64,000 bases of DNA from an uncultured Pelagibacteraceae bacterium (lineage in GTDB: Bacteria > Pseudomonadota > Alphaproteobacteria > Pelagibacterales > Pelagibacteraceae), in contig CACMRM010000002.1 in NCBI GenBank assembly GCA_902616145.1, forward strand, positions 1-64,000, read 5' to 3'. Under the pieces are notes generated by a model that had not been told where the DNA came from, did no database searches, and saw only the letters and a list, made by a program, of their open reading frames with translations. The translations under genes were made by a program, and so were the position numbers. Below, one piece after another: positions 35,368 through 46,605 of this stretch. How positions within the stretch are numbered: the first letter of the stretch is position 1; each line of letters opens with the position of its first letter.

Positions 35368-37286
35368 TGACAAGATTAATAAAACAAATAAATTTTCCAT
35401 CTGATCTAAGAAGATTTAAAAAAGAAAATTTAAAACAAATTTCCGATGAATTAAGAGATGAATTGATTGATGTAGTATCTGAAACCGGCGGACATCTTGG
35501 CGCTGGTTTAGGAGTAGTAGAACTTACTGTAGCCTTACACTATGTTTTTGATACTCCTAAAGATAAACTTGTTTGGGATGTAAGCCATCAGTGTTACCCG
35601 CACAAAATTATAACTGGAAGAAGGGATAGAATAAAAACTTTGAGAAAGGGTGGGGGATTATCCGGGTTTACAAAAAGATCAGAAAGCGAATATGACCCGT
35701 TTGGTGCTGCTCACAGTTCAACATCTATCTCATCTACTCTAGGAATGTCAGTAGCAAAAAAATTATCTAATAATAGAAATAATGTAATTGCAGTAATAGG
35801 CGATGGAGCAATGAGCGCAGGAATGGCGTACGAGGCAATGAATAATGCAGGGGCACTAAAGTCAAATTTAATTGTAGTTTTGAATGATAATGATATGTCA
35901 ATAGCAAGACCAGTTGGAGCTATGAGCAAATATTTGGCTAACCTCTTATCTGGAAAACTATATTTTAGTTTAAGAGAAACTATCAAAATGATTATTTCTG
36001 CATTTTCAAAAAGATTTAGTCAAAAAGCTGGTAAAGCAGAAGACATGTTAAGAAATATGGTTACTGGAGGTACATTATTCAGTGAGTTAGGATTTTATTA
36101 TATTGGGCCAATTGACGGACACGATGTAGAGAACTTGGTGCAAATATTTGAGAATGTTAAAAAATCTAGTCATCAAGGACCAGTACTAATACATGTAAGA
36201 ACTCAAAAAGGAAAAGGTTACAAACCAGCAGAGGAATCTGGCGATAAGTATCATGGTGTATCAAAATTTAATATTTCGACAGGAGAACAGTCGAAATCAA
36301 AATCAAATAAACCATCTTATACAAAAGTTTTTGCAGAAACTTTGATTAAACATGCTGAACAGGATACAAAAATAGTAGGGATAACAGGCGCAATGCCATC
36401 AGGTACTGGACTTAATTTATTTGAAAAAAAGTTTCCAGATAGAACATTTGATGTGGGAATAGCAGAACAACATGCAGTAACTTTTGCAGCAGGATTAGCT
36501 ACCGAGGGATATAAACCTTATGCAGCGATATACTCTACGTTTTTACAAAGAGCTTATGATCAAGTAGTTCACGATGTTGCTCTACAATCTTTGCCTGTAA
36601 GATTTGCAATAGATAGAGCAGGACTTGTTGGCGCAGACGGACCAACACACGCAGGTTCTTTTGACATAACTTACTTATCTACTTTACCTAATTTTGTAGT
36701 AATGGCCGCAAGTGATGAAGCAGAACTTGTAAAAATGATTAATACTTCAGTCGAAATTAATGATAGACCCTCAGCTTTTAGGTATCCTAGAGGAAACGGT
36801 ATTGGAGTGGAGCTACCCTCAATAAAAGAAAAATTAGTAATCGGAAAAGCAAGGATTATTAAAGAGGGTAAAAAAGTTGCTTTACTAAATTTTGGCACAA
36901 GGCTCGAAGAATGTAAAAAGGCAGCAAAACAACTTTCTCTAAAAGGTATCGACTGTACAATAATAGACGCAAGATTTGCTAAACCTTTAGACGAAAAATT
37001 AATTATGGAAGTTGCGACTAATCATGAGGTTTTAATAACATTAGAAGAAGGCTCAGTGGGCGGCTTTGGATCACATGTTATGCAACTTTTATCTGAACGA
37101 GGTGTTTTTGATACTGGCTTAAAATTTAGATCAATGATTTTACCAGATATTTTTATTGACCAAGATATCCCTGATAAAATGTACGAGGTAGCTGGTTTAG
37201 ATAATCTTTCAATTATAAAAAAAGTGGAAGAAACTTTAAACTCTAATGTAATTTTAGCTAAAAATAAAAATAAGATACCTAGCTAA
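35367..37286 (+). CDS. dxs: 1-deoxy-D-xylulose-5-phosphate synthase
   Basis: A 639-residue thiamine-diphosphate enzyme that starts the MEP pathway from pyruvate and glyceraldehyde-3-phosphate. Visible are [15 protein letters not shown] (40-54), VSHQCYPHK, the ThDP motif [18 protein letters not shown], the catalytic glutamate region [13 protein letters not shown] and [18 protein letters not shown]. It overlaps ispA by one base, and its stop interleaves with the convergent aroC stop in CTAA (37283-37286). Confidence 0.98.
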   Translation: MTRLIKQINFPSDLRRFKKENLKQISDELRDELIDVVSETGGHLGAGLGVVELTVALHYVFDTPKDKLVWDVSHQCYPHKIITGRRDRIKTLRKGGGLSGFTKRSESEYDPFGAAHSSTSISSTLGMSVAKKLSNNRNNVIAVIGDGAMSAGMAYEAMNNAGALKSNLIVVLNDNDMSIARPVGAMSKYLANLLSGKLYFSLRETIKMIISAFSKRFSQKAGKAEDMLRNMVTGGTLFSELGFYYIGPIDGHDVENLVQIFENVKKSSHQGPVLIHVRTQKGKGYKPAEESGDKYHGVSKFNISTGEQSKSKSNKPSYTKVFAETLIKHAEQDTKIVGITGAMPSGTGLNLFEKKFPDRTFDVGIAEQHAVTFAAGLATEGYKPYAAIYSTFLQRAYDQVVHDVALQSLPVRFAIDRAGLVGADGPTHAGSFDITYLSTLPNFVVMAASDEAELVKMINTSVEINDRPSAFRYPRGNGIGVELPSIKEKLVIGKARIIKEGKKVALLNFGTRLEECKKAAKQLSLKGIDCTIIDARFAKPLDEKLIMEVATNHEVLITLEEGSVGGFGSHVMQLLSERGVFDTGLKFRSMILPDIFIDQDIPDKMYEVAGLDNLSIIKKVEETLNSNVILAKNKNKIPS

Positions 37287-38365
37287 CCGCATTGCGCTCT
37301 GTTAATTAAAAAATGATCTAATAAAACACAATTAACCATTGCTTCACCTATCGGCACAGCTCTTATGCCTACACAAGGATCATGTCTTCCTTTAACAGAA
37401 ATTTTTGTATTTTTACCTTTTTTATCTATTGTATTTCTACTAGTTAAAATTGATGATGTAGGTTTAACAGCAAAAGACGCTACAATGCTCTGCCCTGAAG
37501 AAATTCCACCTAAAATTCCCCCAGCTTGATTAGATTTAAATTTTACTTTACCTGAGCTTTTATTCATTTCATCGGAGTTTTCCTCTCCACTTAATAAAGC
37601 GGCGTTCATACCTGCTCCAATATTAACTCCCTTTACTGCATTAATACTCATTAAAGCTGCAGCTATATCAGTATCTAATTTTGAGTAAATTGGAGCGCCT
37701 AAACCAACTGGAACACCAGTCGCTCTTAATTCAATAATCGCACCACATGAAGAACCAGCTTTTCTTACAGCTAAAAGATATTTTTCCCAGAGTTTAACAG
37801 AATTTTTGTCAGGGCAGAAAAAAGGATTTTTTCTTATCTCACTATCTTTCCACTTTGTTTTATCGCATGACATTAACCCTAGCTGAGTAACAGCACCTAT
37901 TACATTAAATTTTTGTCCAATTACTTTTTTTAATACAACTTTTGCCACAGCACCTGCTGCAACTCTACAAGCTGTCTCTCTTGCAGATTGTCTTCCACCC
38001 CCTCTAAAATCTCTTATTCCGTATTTTTTGAAATATGTATAATCAGCATGACCAGGTCTGAATTTATTTTTTATTGTTTCATAGTCCCTAGATCTTTTGT
38101 CTTCATTATGTATTATGATAGATATTGGTGTGCCAGTTGTTTTTCCTTCAAAAACTCCAGATAAAATTATAGCTTTATCCGATTCTTTTCTTTGTGTTGT
38201 AAATTTTGACTGCCCGGGCCTTCTTCTATCCATATCTCTTTGAATATCTTTCTCAGATATAGGTATATTTGGGGGGCAACCATCGATAACACAGCCAATT
38301 GCTGGCCCATGAGATTCTCCCCATGTGGTAAACCTAAAAATTTTTCCAAAAGTATTAAAAGACAT
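37283..38365 (-). CDS. aroC: Chorismate synthase
   Basis: A 360-residue FMN-dependent enzyme forming chorismate, the last shikimate step. It starts [21 protein letters not shown], with the family motifs [16 protein letters not shown] and [23 protein letters not shown], and the C-terminal [17 protein letters not shown]. Length is normal. It is transcribed toward dxs and divergent from pdxH, with 34 bases between the starts. Confidence 0.98.
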   Translation of the reverse strand: MSFNTFGKIFRFTTWGESHGPAIGCVIDGCPPNIPISEKDIQRDMDRRRPGQSKFTTQRKESDKAIILSGVFEGKTTGTPISIIIHNEDKRSRDYETIKNKFRPGHADYTYFKKYGIRDFRGGGRQSARETACRVAAGAVAKVVLKKVIGQKFNVIGAVTQLGLMSCDKTKWKDSEIRKNPFFCPDKNSVKLWEKYLLAVRKAGSSCGAIIELRATGVPVGLGAPIYSKLDTDIAAALMSINAVKGVNIGAGMNAALLSGEENSDEMNKSSGKVKFKSNQAGGILGGISSGQSIVASFAVKPTSSILTSRNTIDKKGKNTKISVKGRHDPCVGIRAVPIGEAMVNCVLLDHFLINRAQCG

Positions 38366-38399
38366 AGATAATTAATGTATAAATTATTTTATAGAAATT

Positions 38400-39032
38400 A
38401 TGAATCAAAAAAATGGCAAAAATTCACTGGGTTTAGATATTATCTTTGAAGATGTAGATAATCCTATAGAATTGTTCAAAAAATGGTTTTCAAAGGCAGA
38501 GGAGAGTGAAATTAATGACCCGAACGCTGTTGCTATTGCAACTTCAAACAAAAATAATCAACCAAATGTAAGGATGGTTCTTTTAAAAGGTTTGAGCGAC
38601 AAAGGATTCGTTTTTTATACAAATTTTAACAGCAAAAAAGGAAATGAACTAAAAGAAAATCAAAAAGCCTCAATGTGCTTTCATTGGAAAAGTTTAAGAC
38701 GTCAAGTAAGAGCTTTAGGAAAAGTAGAGGAAGTTTCAACTAAAGAGGCAGACGATTATTTTAACTCGCGACCATACAAAAATAGAATTAGCGCATGGGC
38801 TTCTTCACAATCAGCAATTCTAGACCAAAGAGAAACATTTACTAATAAAATAAAACAATTTGAAAAAAAATTTCCTAATCAAAAAAATGTACCAAGACCT
38901 CCCCACTGGTCTGGATGGAGATTGTTACCTGAAGAAATAGAATTTTGGTTAGATGGCGAAGGCAGGATTCACGAGAGATTAAACTATAGAAAAAAAAATG
39001 GTAGCTGGGAGAAAGAACTTCTCTATCCTTAA
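38400..39032 (+). CDS. pdxH: Pyridoxamine 5'-phosphate oxidase
   Basis: A 210-residue FMN enzyme forming pyridoxal 5'-phosphate. The FMN-binding RMVLLKGLSDKGFVFYTNFN, then SKKGNELKENQKASMCFHWK, and the C-terminal SGWRLLPEEIEFWLDGEGRIHER and ERLNYRK are family signatures. The start is placed at the first ATG of the frame. Its stop interleaves with that of the convergent ispB in a shared TTAA. Confidence 0.96.
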   Translation: MNQKNGKNSLGLDIIFEDVDNPIELFKKWFSKAEESEINDPNAVAIATSNKNNQPNVRMVLLKGLSDKGFVFYTNFNSKKGNELKENQKASMCFHWKSLRRQVRALGKVEEVSTKEADDYFNSRPYKNRISAWASSQSAILDQRETFTNKIKQFEKKFPNQKNVPRPPHWSGWRLLPEEIEFWLDGEGRIHERLNYRKKNGSWEKELLYP

Positions 39033-40042
39033 AAAGATCTATTGAGACTAAAGCTAGTCAAATTTTGTAAGATTTTTTTATCTTCGTTATCAGGAAAAAT
39101 TGCTAATGCATCATAAGAAACGTTTACGAAGTATTCTGCTTTTTTGAAAGTAGCTTCAACTGCTTTATATTTGTTTATAAGAGACAATGTATTACTAAAA
39201 TCTTGTTCAGTTCTTTTTTCTTTTCTCATAATTTCATGTAGAAAATTTTTTTCTTCTTTATTTCCTTTTTGAAAAATAATAATCATAGGAAGAGTAACTT
39301 TTCCTTCAAAAAAATCCTTACCTATTTCTTTACCAAATAATTTTTCTTTAGCATAAAAGTCAAGGGCGTCGTCTGCAATTTGAAAAGCTAACCCTAAGTT
39401 TCTTCCGTATGATTCTAAAGCTTTTTTTTCTTTTTCATTACTTCCTGATAAACAAGCTCCTGTTTTAGTTGCAGCAGAAAAAAGTGAAGCTGTTTTTAAA
39501 TTGATTATATCTATGTATGTTTCCTCTAGCAGGTCAGCCTCACCTTTATGTTGAAGTTGAAGAACCTCACCCTGAGCTATTTTTGAGGATGTAGAGGATA
39601 ATAATTTTAAAACTTCTAAATCACCATCTTCAACCATCATCTCAAAACATCTACTTAGCAAATAATCACCTACCAAAATAGATGATTGATTACCCCAAAC
39701 AGAATTTGTAGTTTTTACACCTCTCCTTAATTCACTTTCATCAATCACGTCATCATGTAAAAGAGTTGCAGAATGTATTAATTCAACACAGGCAGCTAAA
39801 TTTATATCTCTTTTATCTTCTTTATATCCTGTTAATTTTGCAGACTCTAAAGTAAGGAGTGCTCTTAATCTTTTGCCGCCTGACCTCAAATGATGATTGC
39901 TCATCTTCTGAATTAGATTTACATCACTTCTTAATTTTTCTTGGATTAAACTTTCAACTTTTTGTAATTTATCACCAAGAAGGTTCCTAAGTTCTAGATA
40001 AGCAGAATTTACCGATTTTTTTAGAGGTACAACTGATCCCAT
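39029..40042 (-). CDS. ispB: Long-chain polyprenyl diphosphate synthase (octaprenyl type)
   Basis: A 337-residue trans-prenyltransferase that builds the ubiquinone side chain. The first motif is LLHDDVIDES (Asp97, Asp98, Asp101), without the insertion seen in IspA, and the second is IADDALDFY. SGGKRLRALL precedes them. Ubiquinone chain length (C40-C50) cannot be read by eye. It converges on pdxH; upstream lies a 147-base spacer shared with the S49 peptidase gene. Confidence 0.93.
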   Translation of the reverse strand: MGSVVPLKKSVNSAYLELRNLLGDKLQKVESLIQEKLRSDVNLIQKMSNHHLRSGGKRLRALLTLESAKLTGYKEDKRDINLAACVELIHSATLLHDDVIDESELRRGVKTTNSVWGNQSSILVGDYLLSRCFEMMVEDGDLEVLKLLSSTSSKIAQGEVLQLQHKGEADLLEETYIDIINLKTASLFSAATKTGACLSGSNEKEKKALESYGRNLGLAFQIADDALDFYAKEKLFGKEIGKDFFEGKVTLPMIIIFQKGNKEEKNFLHEIMRKEKRTEQDFSNTLSLINKYKAVEATFKKAEYFVNVSYDALAIFPDNEDKKILQNLTSFSLNRSF

Positions 40043-40189
40043 TTACAATGTTTATATTTGTTTTTAGCCAATAATAAATTTTTAAATGGACCCGTGGTGA
40101 CGCACCCCATAATTCAACTATAAGTAGCGTAATTATTAATTAAAATTTAATTTTTTACTGTTATAAGAATATAATTAATCATCAAAAAT
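40043..40189. other. Divergent ispB/S49-peptidase spacer with a GC-rich islet
   Basis: This 147-base spacer holds no gene. It is AT-rich except for GGACCCGTGGTGACGCACCCC-type DNA at 40088-40108 (16 of 21 bases G or C), which contains the inverted repeat GGTG-ACG-CACC (40096-40106). A TATAAT lies at about 40170, toward the peptidase gene. The islet could be an operator or small hairpin; no known RNA family is recognised. Confidence 0.3.
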
Positions 40190-41002
40190 ATGTTTTCAAT
40201 TTTTAAGAAAAAAAAAGTGGTTCCGCATGTCAGACTTACAGGCATCATAGGTTCAGCGGGAAAATTTAAACAAGGCATGGAATTAGCCAATCAGAGAGAT
40301 GTTTTGAAGAAAGCTTTTGCAGTAAAAAAAATTTCTCATGTTGCAATTTCAATCAATTCCCCTGGTGGATCACCAGTTCAGTCACATTTAATATACAGTT
40401 ATATACGGCAGCTGGCTGAAAAACATAAAGTAAAAGTTATTATATTTGCCGAAGACGTTGCAGCATCAGGTGGATATTTTATTGCATGCGCGGGAGATGA
40501 AATTTATGCAAACTCAAGTTCAATCATTGGTTCAATAGGAGTAATTTCTGCATCCTTTGGTTTTAAAGACCTAATTCAAAAGATTGGAGTTGAAAGAAGA
40601 GTTTATACAGCTGGAAAAAATAAAAGCACTTTAGATCCATTTAAAGAAGAAAAAGAGGAGGACATTAAAAGATTAAAAACTATACAACTTGAATTACATG
40701 AAGACTTTATAAAAGTTGTCCAAAATAGCAGGGGGTCAAAACTAAAGGATCCCGAAAAAAATAATATTTTTACTGGAGAATTTTGGACTGGAAAAACATC
40801 ATTAAAGCTTGGTCTTATTGACGGTATTGGAAACGCTGACCAAGTGCTTAAAGAAAAATTTGGAGAAAAAGTAATTATTAAAACATTTGAAAAACCTAAA
40901 GGTTTTATTGCAAGAAAACTTTCTTCATCTGTTCAAGACCCAGTTGAAAAACTAGTTAATTTAATTGAAGAGAAATCGATGTGGCAAAAATTTGGTTTAT
41001 AG
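40190..41002 (+). CDS. S49 family serine peptidase (SppA/SohB-like)
   Basis: A 270-residue single-domain signal-peptide-peptidase-like enzyme. The oxyanion motif SINSPGGSPVQS (55-66), the nucleophile Ser93 in DVAASGGYFIA and the catalytic Lys145 in AGKNKSTLDPF match the Ser-Lys dyad of the family. There is no clear N-terminal membrane helix, unlike E. coli SohB, so it may be cytoplasmic or peripheral. It precedes glyQ by zero bases and is probably co-transcribed with it. Confidence 0.9.
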   Translation: MFSIFKKKKVVPHVRLTGIIGSAGKFKQGMELANQRDVLKKAFAVKKISHVAISINSPGGSPVQSHLIYSYIRQLAEKHKVKVIIFAEDVAASGGYFIACAGDEIYANSSSIIGSIGVISASFGFKDLIQKIGVERRVYTAGKNKSTLDPFKEEKEEDIKRLKTIQLELHEDFIKVVQNSRGSKLKDPEKNNIFTGEFWTGKTSLKLGLIDGIGNADQVLKEKFGEKVIIKTFEKPKGFIARKLSSSVQDPVEKLVNLIEEKSMWQKFGL

Positions 41003-41887
41003 ATGCCAGCTAAAAAAAAAGTTAAAAAAAAAATTAATTCTCTTTCTTTTCAAGACATAATAATGAGTCTTCAAAAATTTTGGGGAAGAAATGGCTGTAT
41101 AATTTTACAACCATACGATTTAGAGGTTGGTGCCGGGACTTTTCATCCTGCAACTACGTTAAGATCTCTAGGCCCTAAACCATGGAAAGCTGCTTATGTT
41201 CAACCTTCAAGAAGACCAACAGATGGCAGATACGGTGAAAACCCAAATCGTTTACAACACTATTATCAATATCAAGTAATTATTAAACCATCCCCGAATA
41301 ACATTAAACAAACATATTTAAAAAGCTTAGCGGCTATTGGTATAGATGTTAAAAATCATGACATCCGTTTTGTTGAAGATGATTGGGAAAGTCCAACCTT
41401 AGGGGCAGCAGGATTAGGATGGGAAGTCTGGTGTGATGGAATGGAGATTACCCAATTTACTTATTTTCAACAAATGACAGGTATAGAATGTAAACCTGTT
41501 CCAGTTGAAATTACTTATGGTCTTGAAAGGCTATGTATGTTTGTTCAAGAAAAAAATAATGTTTTTGATCTAGATTGGAATAATGAAGGTGTAAAATATA
41601 AAGAAGTTTTTTTTCAAGCTGAAAAAGAATTCTCTGCTTATAATTTTGAGTTTGCGAACACTAAGGCTTTACTTAAGAGTTTTGAAAATACCGAAAATGA
41701 ATGTAAATCTTTACTTGAAAAAAAACTTTCTTTACCAGCTTATGATCAATGTTTAAAAGCAAGCCATATCTTTAACTTGTTAGATGCTCGTGGCGTGATT
41801 GGTGTTGCAGAAAGAACTGGTTATATTACTAGGATTAGGGAGCTCGCAAAAGGTTGCGGGGCCTTATGGCTAAGCTCACAAAGTTAA
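41003..41887 (+). CDS. glyQ: Glycyl-tRNA synthetase alpha chain
   Basis: The 294-residue catalytic subunit of the bacterial alpha2beta2 glycyl-tRNA synthetase. It shows [59 protein letters not shown] and [12 protein letters not shown], all diagnostic. The N terminus has a short lysine-rich extension before the conserved start. It is followed by glyS after three bases. Confidence 0.98.
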   Translation: MPAKKKVKKKINSLSFQDIIMSLQKFWGRNGCIILQPYDLEVGAGTFHPATTLRSLGPKPWKAAYVQPSRRPTDGRYGENPNRLQHYYQYQVIIKPSPNNIKQTYLKSLAAIGIDVKNHDIRFVEDDWESPTLGAAGLGWEVWCDGMEITQFTYFQQMTGIECKPVPVEITYGLERLCMFVQEKNNVFDLDWNNEGVKYKEVFFQAEKEFSAYNFEFANTKALLKSFENTENECKSLLEKKLSLPAYDQCLKASHIFNLLDARGVIGVAERTGYITRIRELAKGCGALWLSSQS

Positions 41888-41890
41888 ATT

Positions 41891-43945
41891 ATGGCGGAAC
41901 TCTTATTGGAATTATATAGTGAGGAAATTCCACCACAATTACAAATAGCAGCAAGGTCTCAAATAAAACGATTTATTGAAAACTCTTTTGAAGAAGACAG
42001 TATAAAGTATAAAGAATTATTAGTTTACTCTTCACCAACAAGACTAATGGTGCTCATAAAAAATCTTGCTGAGAAAATTAAAATAGAGCCTAAAGAGCTC
42101 AAAGGACCTAAAGTAGATTCACCCGATCAAGTATTACGAGGTTTTATAAAAGCCAAAAATGTCAATGAGAAAGACTTAATAAAAAAAGATACCGATAAAG
42201 GAAAATTTTATTTTATAAAAACAGAATCTCAATCAATTTTAGTTGAAGATTTACTAATTAAAATTCTTCCAAAGGCGATAGGTTCAATTAATTGGAAAAA
42301 ATCAATGAAATGGTCAGACCATAATTTGATGTGGGGCAGGCCACTTAGGTCAATTTTTGCAAAATTTAACAATAAAAAATTATCGTTCAAATTTGAACAT
42401 CTTGATACTACTGATAATGTAATTATTGAACAAGACTTAATTACAAAAACTAAAAAAATAAAAGATTTTAAAGATTATATAAATTTTTTAAAAAGTAGAA
42501 AAATAATCGTTGATCATCAGGAAAGAGAAGAGATTATTATAAAAAAAATCACTTCATTTACTCAATCTAAACAATATAAAGTGACCCAAAATCCAAAGCT
42601 TTTAGAAGAAGTAGTTAACATTGTGGAGGACCCAAATCTGCTTCATATTAGTTTTAGTAAAGACTATCTAGAAATACCCAAAGAAATTATAATCTCTACT
42701 TTAGAGAAACATCAGAGATATTTTCCAATTTTTGATAGTAGAAATCGATTAACAAATTATTTTTTTGTTGTAGCCAATAAAAAAGATGAAAAAAAATTAA
42801 TTACTCAAGGTAACAAAAGAGTTGTAGAAGCAAGACTAGCAGATGCCAAGTTTTTTTGGGATAAAGATCGATCTAAAAATTTGATTAAACAAATAGCTAA
42901 TCTTAAATCAGTAACTTTCTTTGAAAAATTAGGAACTGTTTATGACAAAACACAAAGATTAAGACAGTTGGCTGGCTTATTATCCGACGATTTAAATATC
43001 AATAAAGAAAAAGTTCAAATTGCAGCCTCTATTTCTAAATCTGACTTATGTTCAGACTTAGTTGGAGAATATCCAGAGCTTCAAGGTGTAATGGGAAAAT
43101 ATTTTGCATTAGCACAAGGATTTGACGAAGATATTGCTAATTCAGTAAGCGATCATTACTTACCAATCGGTCTTACATCGGTCTTACCTAAAAAGCCTTT
43201 CAGCTATTCTATTTCAATAGTAGATAAAATAGATACATTAGTTGGCTTTTTTGTTATAAATGAAAAACCAACAAGTTCAAAAGATCCTTTTGCTTTAAGA
43301 AGAGCCGCGATTGGATTATTAAGAATAATTATTGAAAACAAATTATCATTTAAACTAAGAGATTTAATTAATTATGCTTTAAGACTTTATCAAGAACAAG
43401 GTGTTGAAATTAAAAACGAAAAAACAGCACAAGAAGTTCTAGAATTTATCAAAGAAAGAATGCGTAATGTTTTAAAATTAAAAAATATTAAGAATGATAT
43501 TATTGAGGCATCAATTAGTTCACATGCTGGAGATAATTTCTTAGCTCTTTATACAAAAACAATTTTAATGAATAAATACAAAAATAAAGGGATTGGTCTT
43601 AATGCAGTCAGCTCTTATAAAAGAGCCTCAAACATTTTAGATAAATCCGAAAAGGAAATCACCGGAAGACCCGATGCTGTATTATTTAGAAAAAATGAAG
43701 AAAAAATACTTCATGAAAAAATAAATGAGATACGGAAAGCTTTTACAGTGAAAGATGATAACAAAGATTACGAAAGCTTGTTGATAAAGCTTTCTGATAC
43801 TAAAGAGTATACAGATAATTTTTTTGACAATGTTGTTGTAAATGATGAAAATCAGGATATTAAAAATAATCGATTAGAGTTATTAAAAATGTTTTGTAAT
43901 ACTTTTGATAACTTTATTGATTTTTCAAAATTAGAGAGTCAATAA
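41891..43945 (+). CDS. glyS: Glycyl-tRNA synthetase beta chain
   Basis: The 684-residue tRNA-binding beta subunit. It starts AELLLELYSEEIPPQLQIAA, carries MKWSDHNLMWGRPLRSIFA and the HD-like region, and ends with an anticodon-binding-type helical domain. DVDSKDPFALRRAA-type sequence (SSKDPFALRRAAIGLLRII) is present. It overlaps ppdK by one base, so glycine charging and PPDK are coupled. Confidence 0.97.
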   Translation: MAELLLELYSEEIPPQLQIAARSQIKRFIENSFEEDSIKYKELLVYSSPTRLMVLIKNLAEKIKIEPKELKGPKVDSPDQVLRGFIKAKNVNEKDLIKKDTDKGKFYFIKTESQSILVEDLLIKILPKAIGSINWKKSMKWSDHNLMWGRPLRSIFAKFNNKKLSFKFEHLDTTDNVIIEQDLITKTKKIKDFKDYINFLKSRKIIVDHQEREEIIIKKITSFTQSKQYKVTQNPKLLEEVVNIVEDPNLLHISFSKDYLEIPKEIIISTLEKHQRYFPIFDSRNRLTNYFFVVANKKDEKKLITQGNKRVVEARLADAKFFWDKDRSKNLIKQIANLKSVTFFEKLGTVYDKTQRLRQLAGLLSDDLNINKEKVQIAASISKSDLCSDLVGEYPELQGVMGKYFALAQGFDEDIANSVSDHYLPIGLTSVLPKKPFSYSISIVDKIDTLVGFFVINEKPTSSKDPFALRRAAIGLLRIIIENKLSFKLRDLINYALRLYQEQGVEIKNEKTAQEVLEFIKERMRNVLKLKNIKNDIIEASISSHAGDNFLALYTKTILMNKYKNKGIGLNAVSSYKRASNILDKSEKEITGRPDAVLFRKNEEKILHEKINEIRKAFTVKDDNKDYESLLIKLSDTKEYTDNFFDNVVVNDENQDIKNNRLELLKMFCNTFDNFIDFSKLESQ

Positions 43946-46605
43946 TGGCAAAAATTATATTTAGTTTTGATGATAAATCCGCCAAAAAATTAAAAAATAA
44001 AAGAAATGTTTTAGGCGGAAAAGGAGCAAACCTTGGTGAAATGGGTAGATTAGGTCTGCCTGTTCCTCCTGGATTTACTATTACAACAGATGTTTGTGAT
44101 TTATTTTACAAAAATAAAAAAAAATTACCTAAAAAAGTAATACAAAATATTGAGTCAGAGCTGAAGAATATTGAAAAAAAAACTAAAAAGAAATTCGGTG
44201 ATCTTAAAAATCCATTATTAGTATCGGTCAGATCAGGAGCTAGAATTTCAATGCCAGGCATGATGGACACAATTTTAAATCTTGGTCTTAATGATAAAAC
44301 TGTTGAGTCATTGAAAAAGAAAACATCTAACGGAAGATTTGCCAAAGATTGTTATAGAAGATTTATACAAATGTATAGCAATGTAGTTTTGGGAGTAGAA
44401 GGACATTTGTTTGAAGAGCTAATTGATAATTATAAGTTAACTAAAGGAGTTTTATTAGACACAGATCTAGACGAGAGTGATTGGGATGGTTTAATTTTAA
44501 ATTTTAAAGAATTAGTAAAAAAAGAAAAAAAAATTAATTTTCCACAAGATGTAAAGGAGCAATTATTAGGAGCAATAAATGCTGTATTTTTATCTTGGGA
44601 TAGTCAAAGAGCAAAAACTTATAGAAAACTAAATCAAATTCCTGATCATTGGGGAACAGCTGTTAATGTCCAAGCTATGGTTTTTGGAAATATGGGTGAT
44701 GGTTGTTCTACAGGAGTTGCTTTTACAAGAAATCCTTCGACAGGAGAAAACTCTTTCTTTGGAGAATTTCTAATTAATGCACAAGGTGAAGATGTTGTAG
44801 CGGGTACTAGAACTCCTCAACACATCACTAAAAAAGCAAAAAAAAATTCAGGATCTAAAGATCCTTCAATGGAAGAGGCTATGCCCAAAGTTTATAAAGA
44901 GCTTGCAAAGGTATTCCTTAAGCTAGAAAGGCATTATAGAGATATGCAAGACATTGAGTTTACAGTTGAAAATAATAAACTTTGGATGTTGCAAACAAGA
45001 TCTGGAAAAAGAACAGCTAAAGCTGCAATTAAAATTGCAGTGGATATGGTTAAAGAGAAATTAATTTCAAAAAAAGAAGCAATTAGAAGAATTGATCCAA
45101 ATACTTTAGATACTTTACTACATCCTACTTTAGACGAAAAAGCTGAGAAAGAGGTAATTGCTTCGGGATTACCGGCATCTCCAGGAGCTGCAAGTGGTAA
45201 AGTTGTTTTCACTGCTGATGAAGCACAGAAATTAAACGGGATGATGCAAGATACAATATTAGTGAGGTTAGAAACTTCACCAGAGGATATACATGGAATG
45301 CATGCAGCTAAAGGAATTCTTACTGCAAGAGGCGGCATGACTAGTCATGCTGCGGTGGTAGCACGAGGAATGGGTAGACCATGTGTTTCAGGATCAAGTG
45401 AAATTACAATTGATTATGAGTTAAATCAATTTAAAGCTGGGAATCTAATTATTAAAGAGGGAGATATAATTACTATCGACGGTGGAAGTGGAAAAGTAAT
45501 GAAAGGATTAGTTCCTACTGTTCAACCAGAAATATCTGGATACTTCTCTACGATAATGAAATGGGCTGATGAGTTTAGGAAATTAAAAGTAAGAACAAAC
45601 GCTGAAACAGAGGCAGATAGCAAAACAGCTAGAGATTTCGGAGCTGAAGGAATTGGCCTATGTAGAACAGAACATATGTTCTTTGATGAAGAAAGAATTT
45701 TATCTGTTAGACAAATGATTTTGTCTAAATCAAAAGATGATAGAAGTAGCGCGCTAGATAAACTTCTTCCCCATCAAAAAGAAGACTTTAAAAAAATATT
45801 TAAAGTAATGTCAGGCTTACCTGTTACGGTAAGATTACTAGATCCACCACTTCATGAGTTTTTACCAAAAGCTGACAAGGACATAGATGAAGTAGCAAGA
45901 TCTTTAAATCTATCATCAAAAGAGGTTAAAGACAGAATTGCAGAGCTCCATGAGGAAAATCCCATGCTTGGGCATAGAGGCTGTAGACTTGGTATTTCTT
46001 TTCCAGAGATTTATGAGATGCAATGTAGAGCAATATTTGAAGCTATAGTCGAATTAAAAAAACAAAAAGTAAAAGCAGCTTTTGTAGAAATAATGATACC
46101 TTTAGTATCTAGTGAGTCTGAATTAAAAATTTTAAGAACTTTAGTTAATAAAATTGCTCAAGAAATAGAAAAAGAAAATAAATTAAAACTTGAATATATA
46201 GTTGGTACTATGATTGAATTACCACGTGCTGCTTTACAAGCAAAGTATATTTCAAAACATGCTGATTTTTTTAGCTTTGGAACTAATGATTTAACTCAAA
46301 CTACTTTTGGAATAAGCCGGGACGATTCAGGAAAATTTTTAAACGATTATATTGATAATAAAATTTTTGATGTAGATCCATTTGTAAGTATTGATCAAAA
46401 TGGAGTAGGCGAGCTAGTAGAAATAGCTTCTTTCAGAGGAAGAAAGACAAATAAAAATATAAAGTTAGGAATTTGTGGCGAACACGGTGGTGATCCAAAA
46501 AGCATTGAATTTTGTTCTAGAACAGGTCTTAACTATGTTTCCTGTTCTCCATTCAGAGTTCCAGTGGCAAGATTAGCTGCTGCTCAAGCAGAATTATCTA
46601 AATAA
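43945..46605 (+). CDS. ppdK: Pyruvate, phosphate dikinase
   Basis: An 886-residue enzyme interconverting pyruvate, ATP and Pi with PEP, AMP and PPi. The N-terminal ATP-grasp (GGKGANLGEMGRLGLPVPPG), the central phosphohistidine loop GGMTSHAAVVARGMGRPCVSG (His468) and the C-terminal PEP-binding barrel (GIGLCRTEHMF, FGTNDLTQTTFGISRDD, GICGEHGGDP) are all complete. It can run toward PEP for gluconeogenesis. It overlaps the convergent nadC by 12 bases. Confidence 0.98.
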   Translation: MAKIIFSFDDKSAKKLKNKRNVLGGKGANLGEMGRLGLPVPPGFTITTDVCDLFYKNKKKLPKKVIQNIESELKNIEKKTKKKFGDLKNPLLVSVRSGARISMPGMMDTILNLGLNDKTVESLKKKTSNGRFAKDCYRRFIQMYSNVVLGVEGHLFEELIDNYKLTKGVLLDTDLDESDWDGLILNFKELVKKEKKINFPQDVKEQLLGAINAVFLSWDSQRAKTYRKLNQIPDHWGTAVNVQAMVFGNMGDGCSTGVAFTRNPSTGENSFFGEFLINAQGEDVVAGTRTPQHITKKAKKNSGSKDPSMEEAMPKVYKELAKVFLKLERHYRDMQDIEFTVENNKLWMLQTRSGKRTAKAAIKIAVDMVKEKLISKKEAIRRIDPNTLDTLLHPTLDEKAEKEVIASGLPASPGAASGKVVFTADEAQKLNGMMQDTILVRLETSPEDIHGMHAAKGILTARGGMTSHAAVVARGMGRPCVSGSSEITIDYELNQFKAGNLIIKEGDIITIDGGSGKVMKGLVPTVQPEISGYFSTIMKWADEFRKLKVRTNAETEADSKTARDFGAEGIGLCRTEHMFFDEERILSVRQMILSKSKDDRSSALDKLLPHQKEDFKKIFKVMSGLPVTVRLLDPPLHEFLPKADKDIDEVARSLNLSSKEVKDRIAELHEENPMLGHRGCRLGISFPEIYEMQCRAIFEAIVELKKQKVKAAFVEIMIPLVSSESELKILRTLVNKIAQEIEKENKLKLEYIVGTMIELPRAALQAKYISKHADFFSFGTNDLTQTTFGISRDDSGKFLNDYIDNKIFDVDPFVSIDQNGVGELVEIASFRGRKTNKNIKLGICGEHGGDPKSIEFCSRTGLNYVSCSPFRVPVARLAAAQAELSK

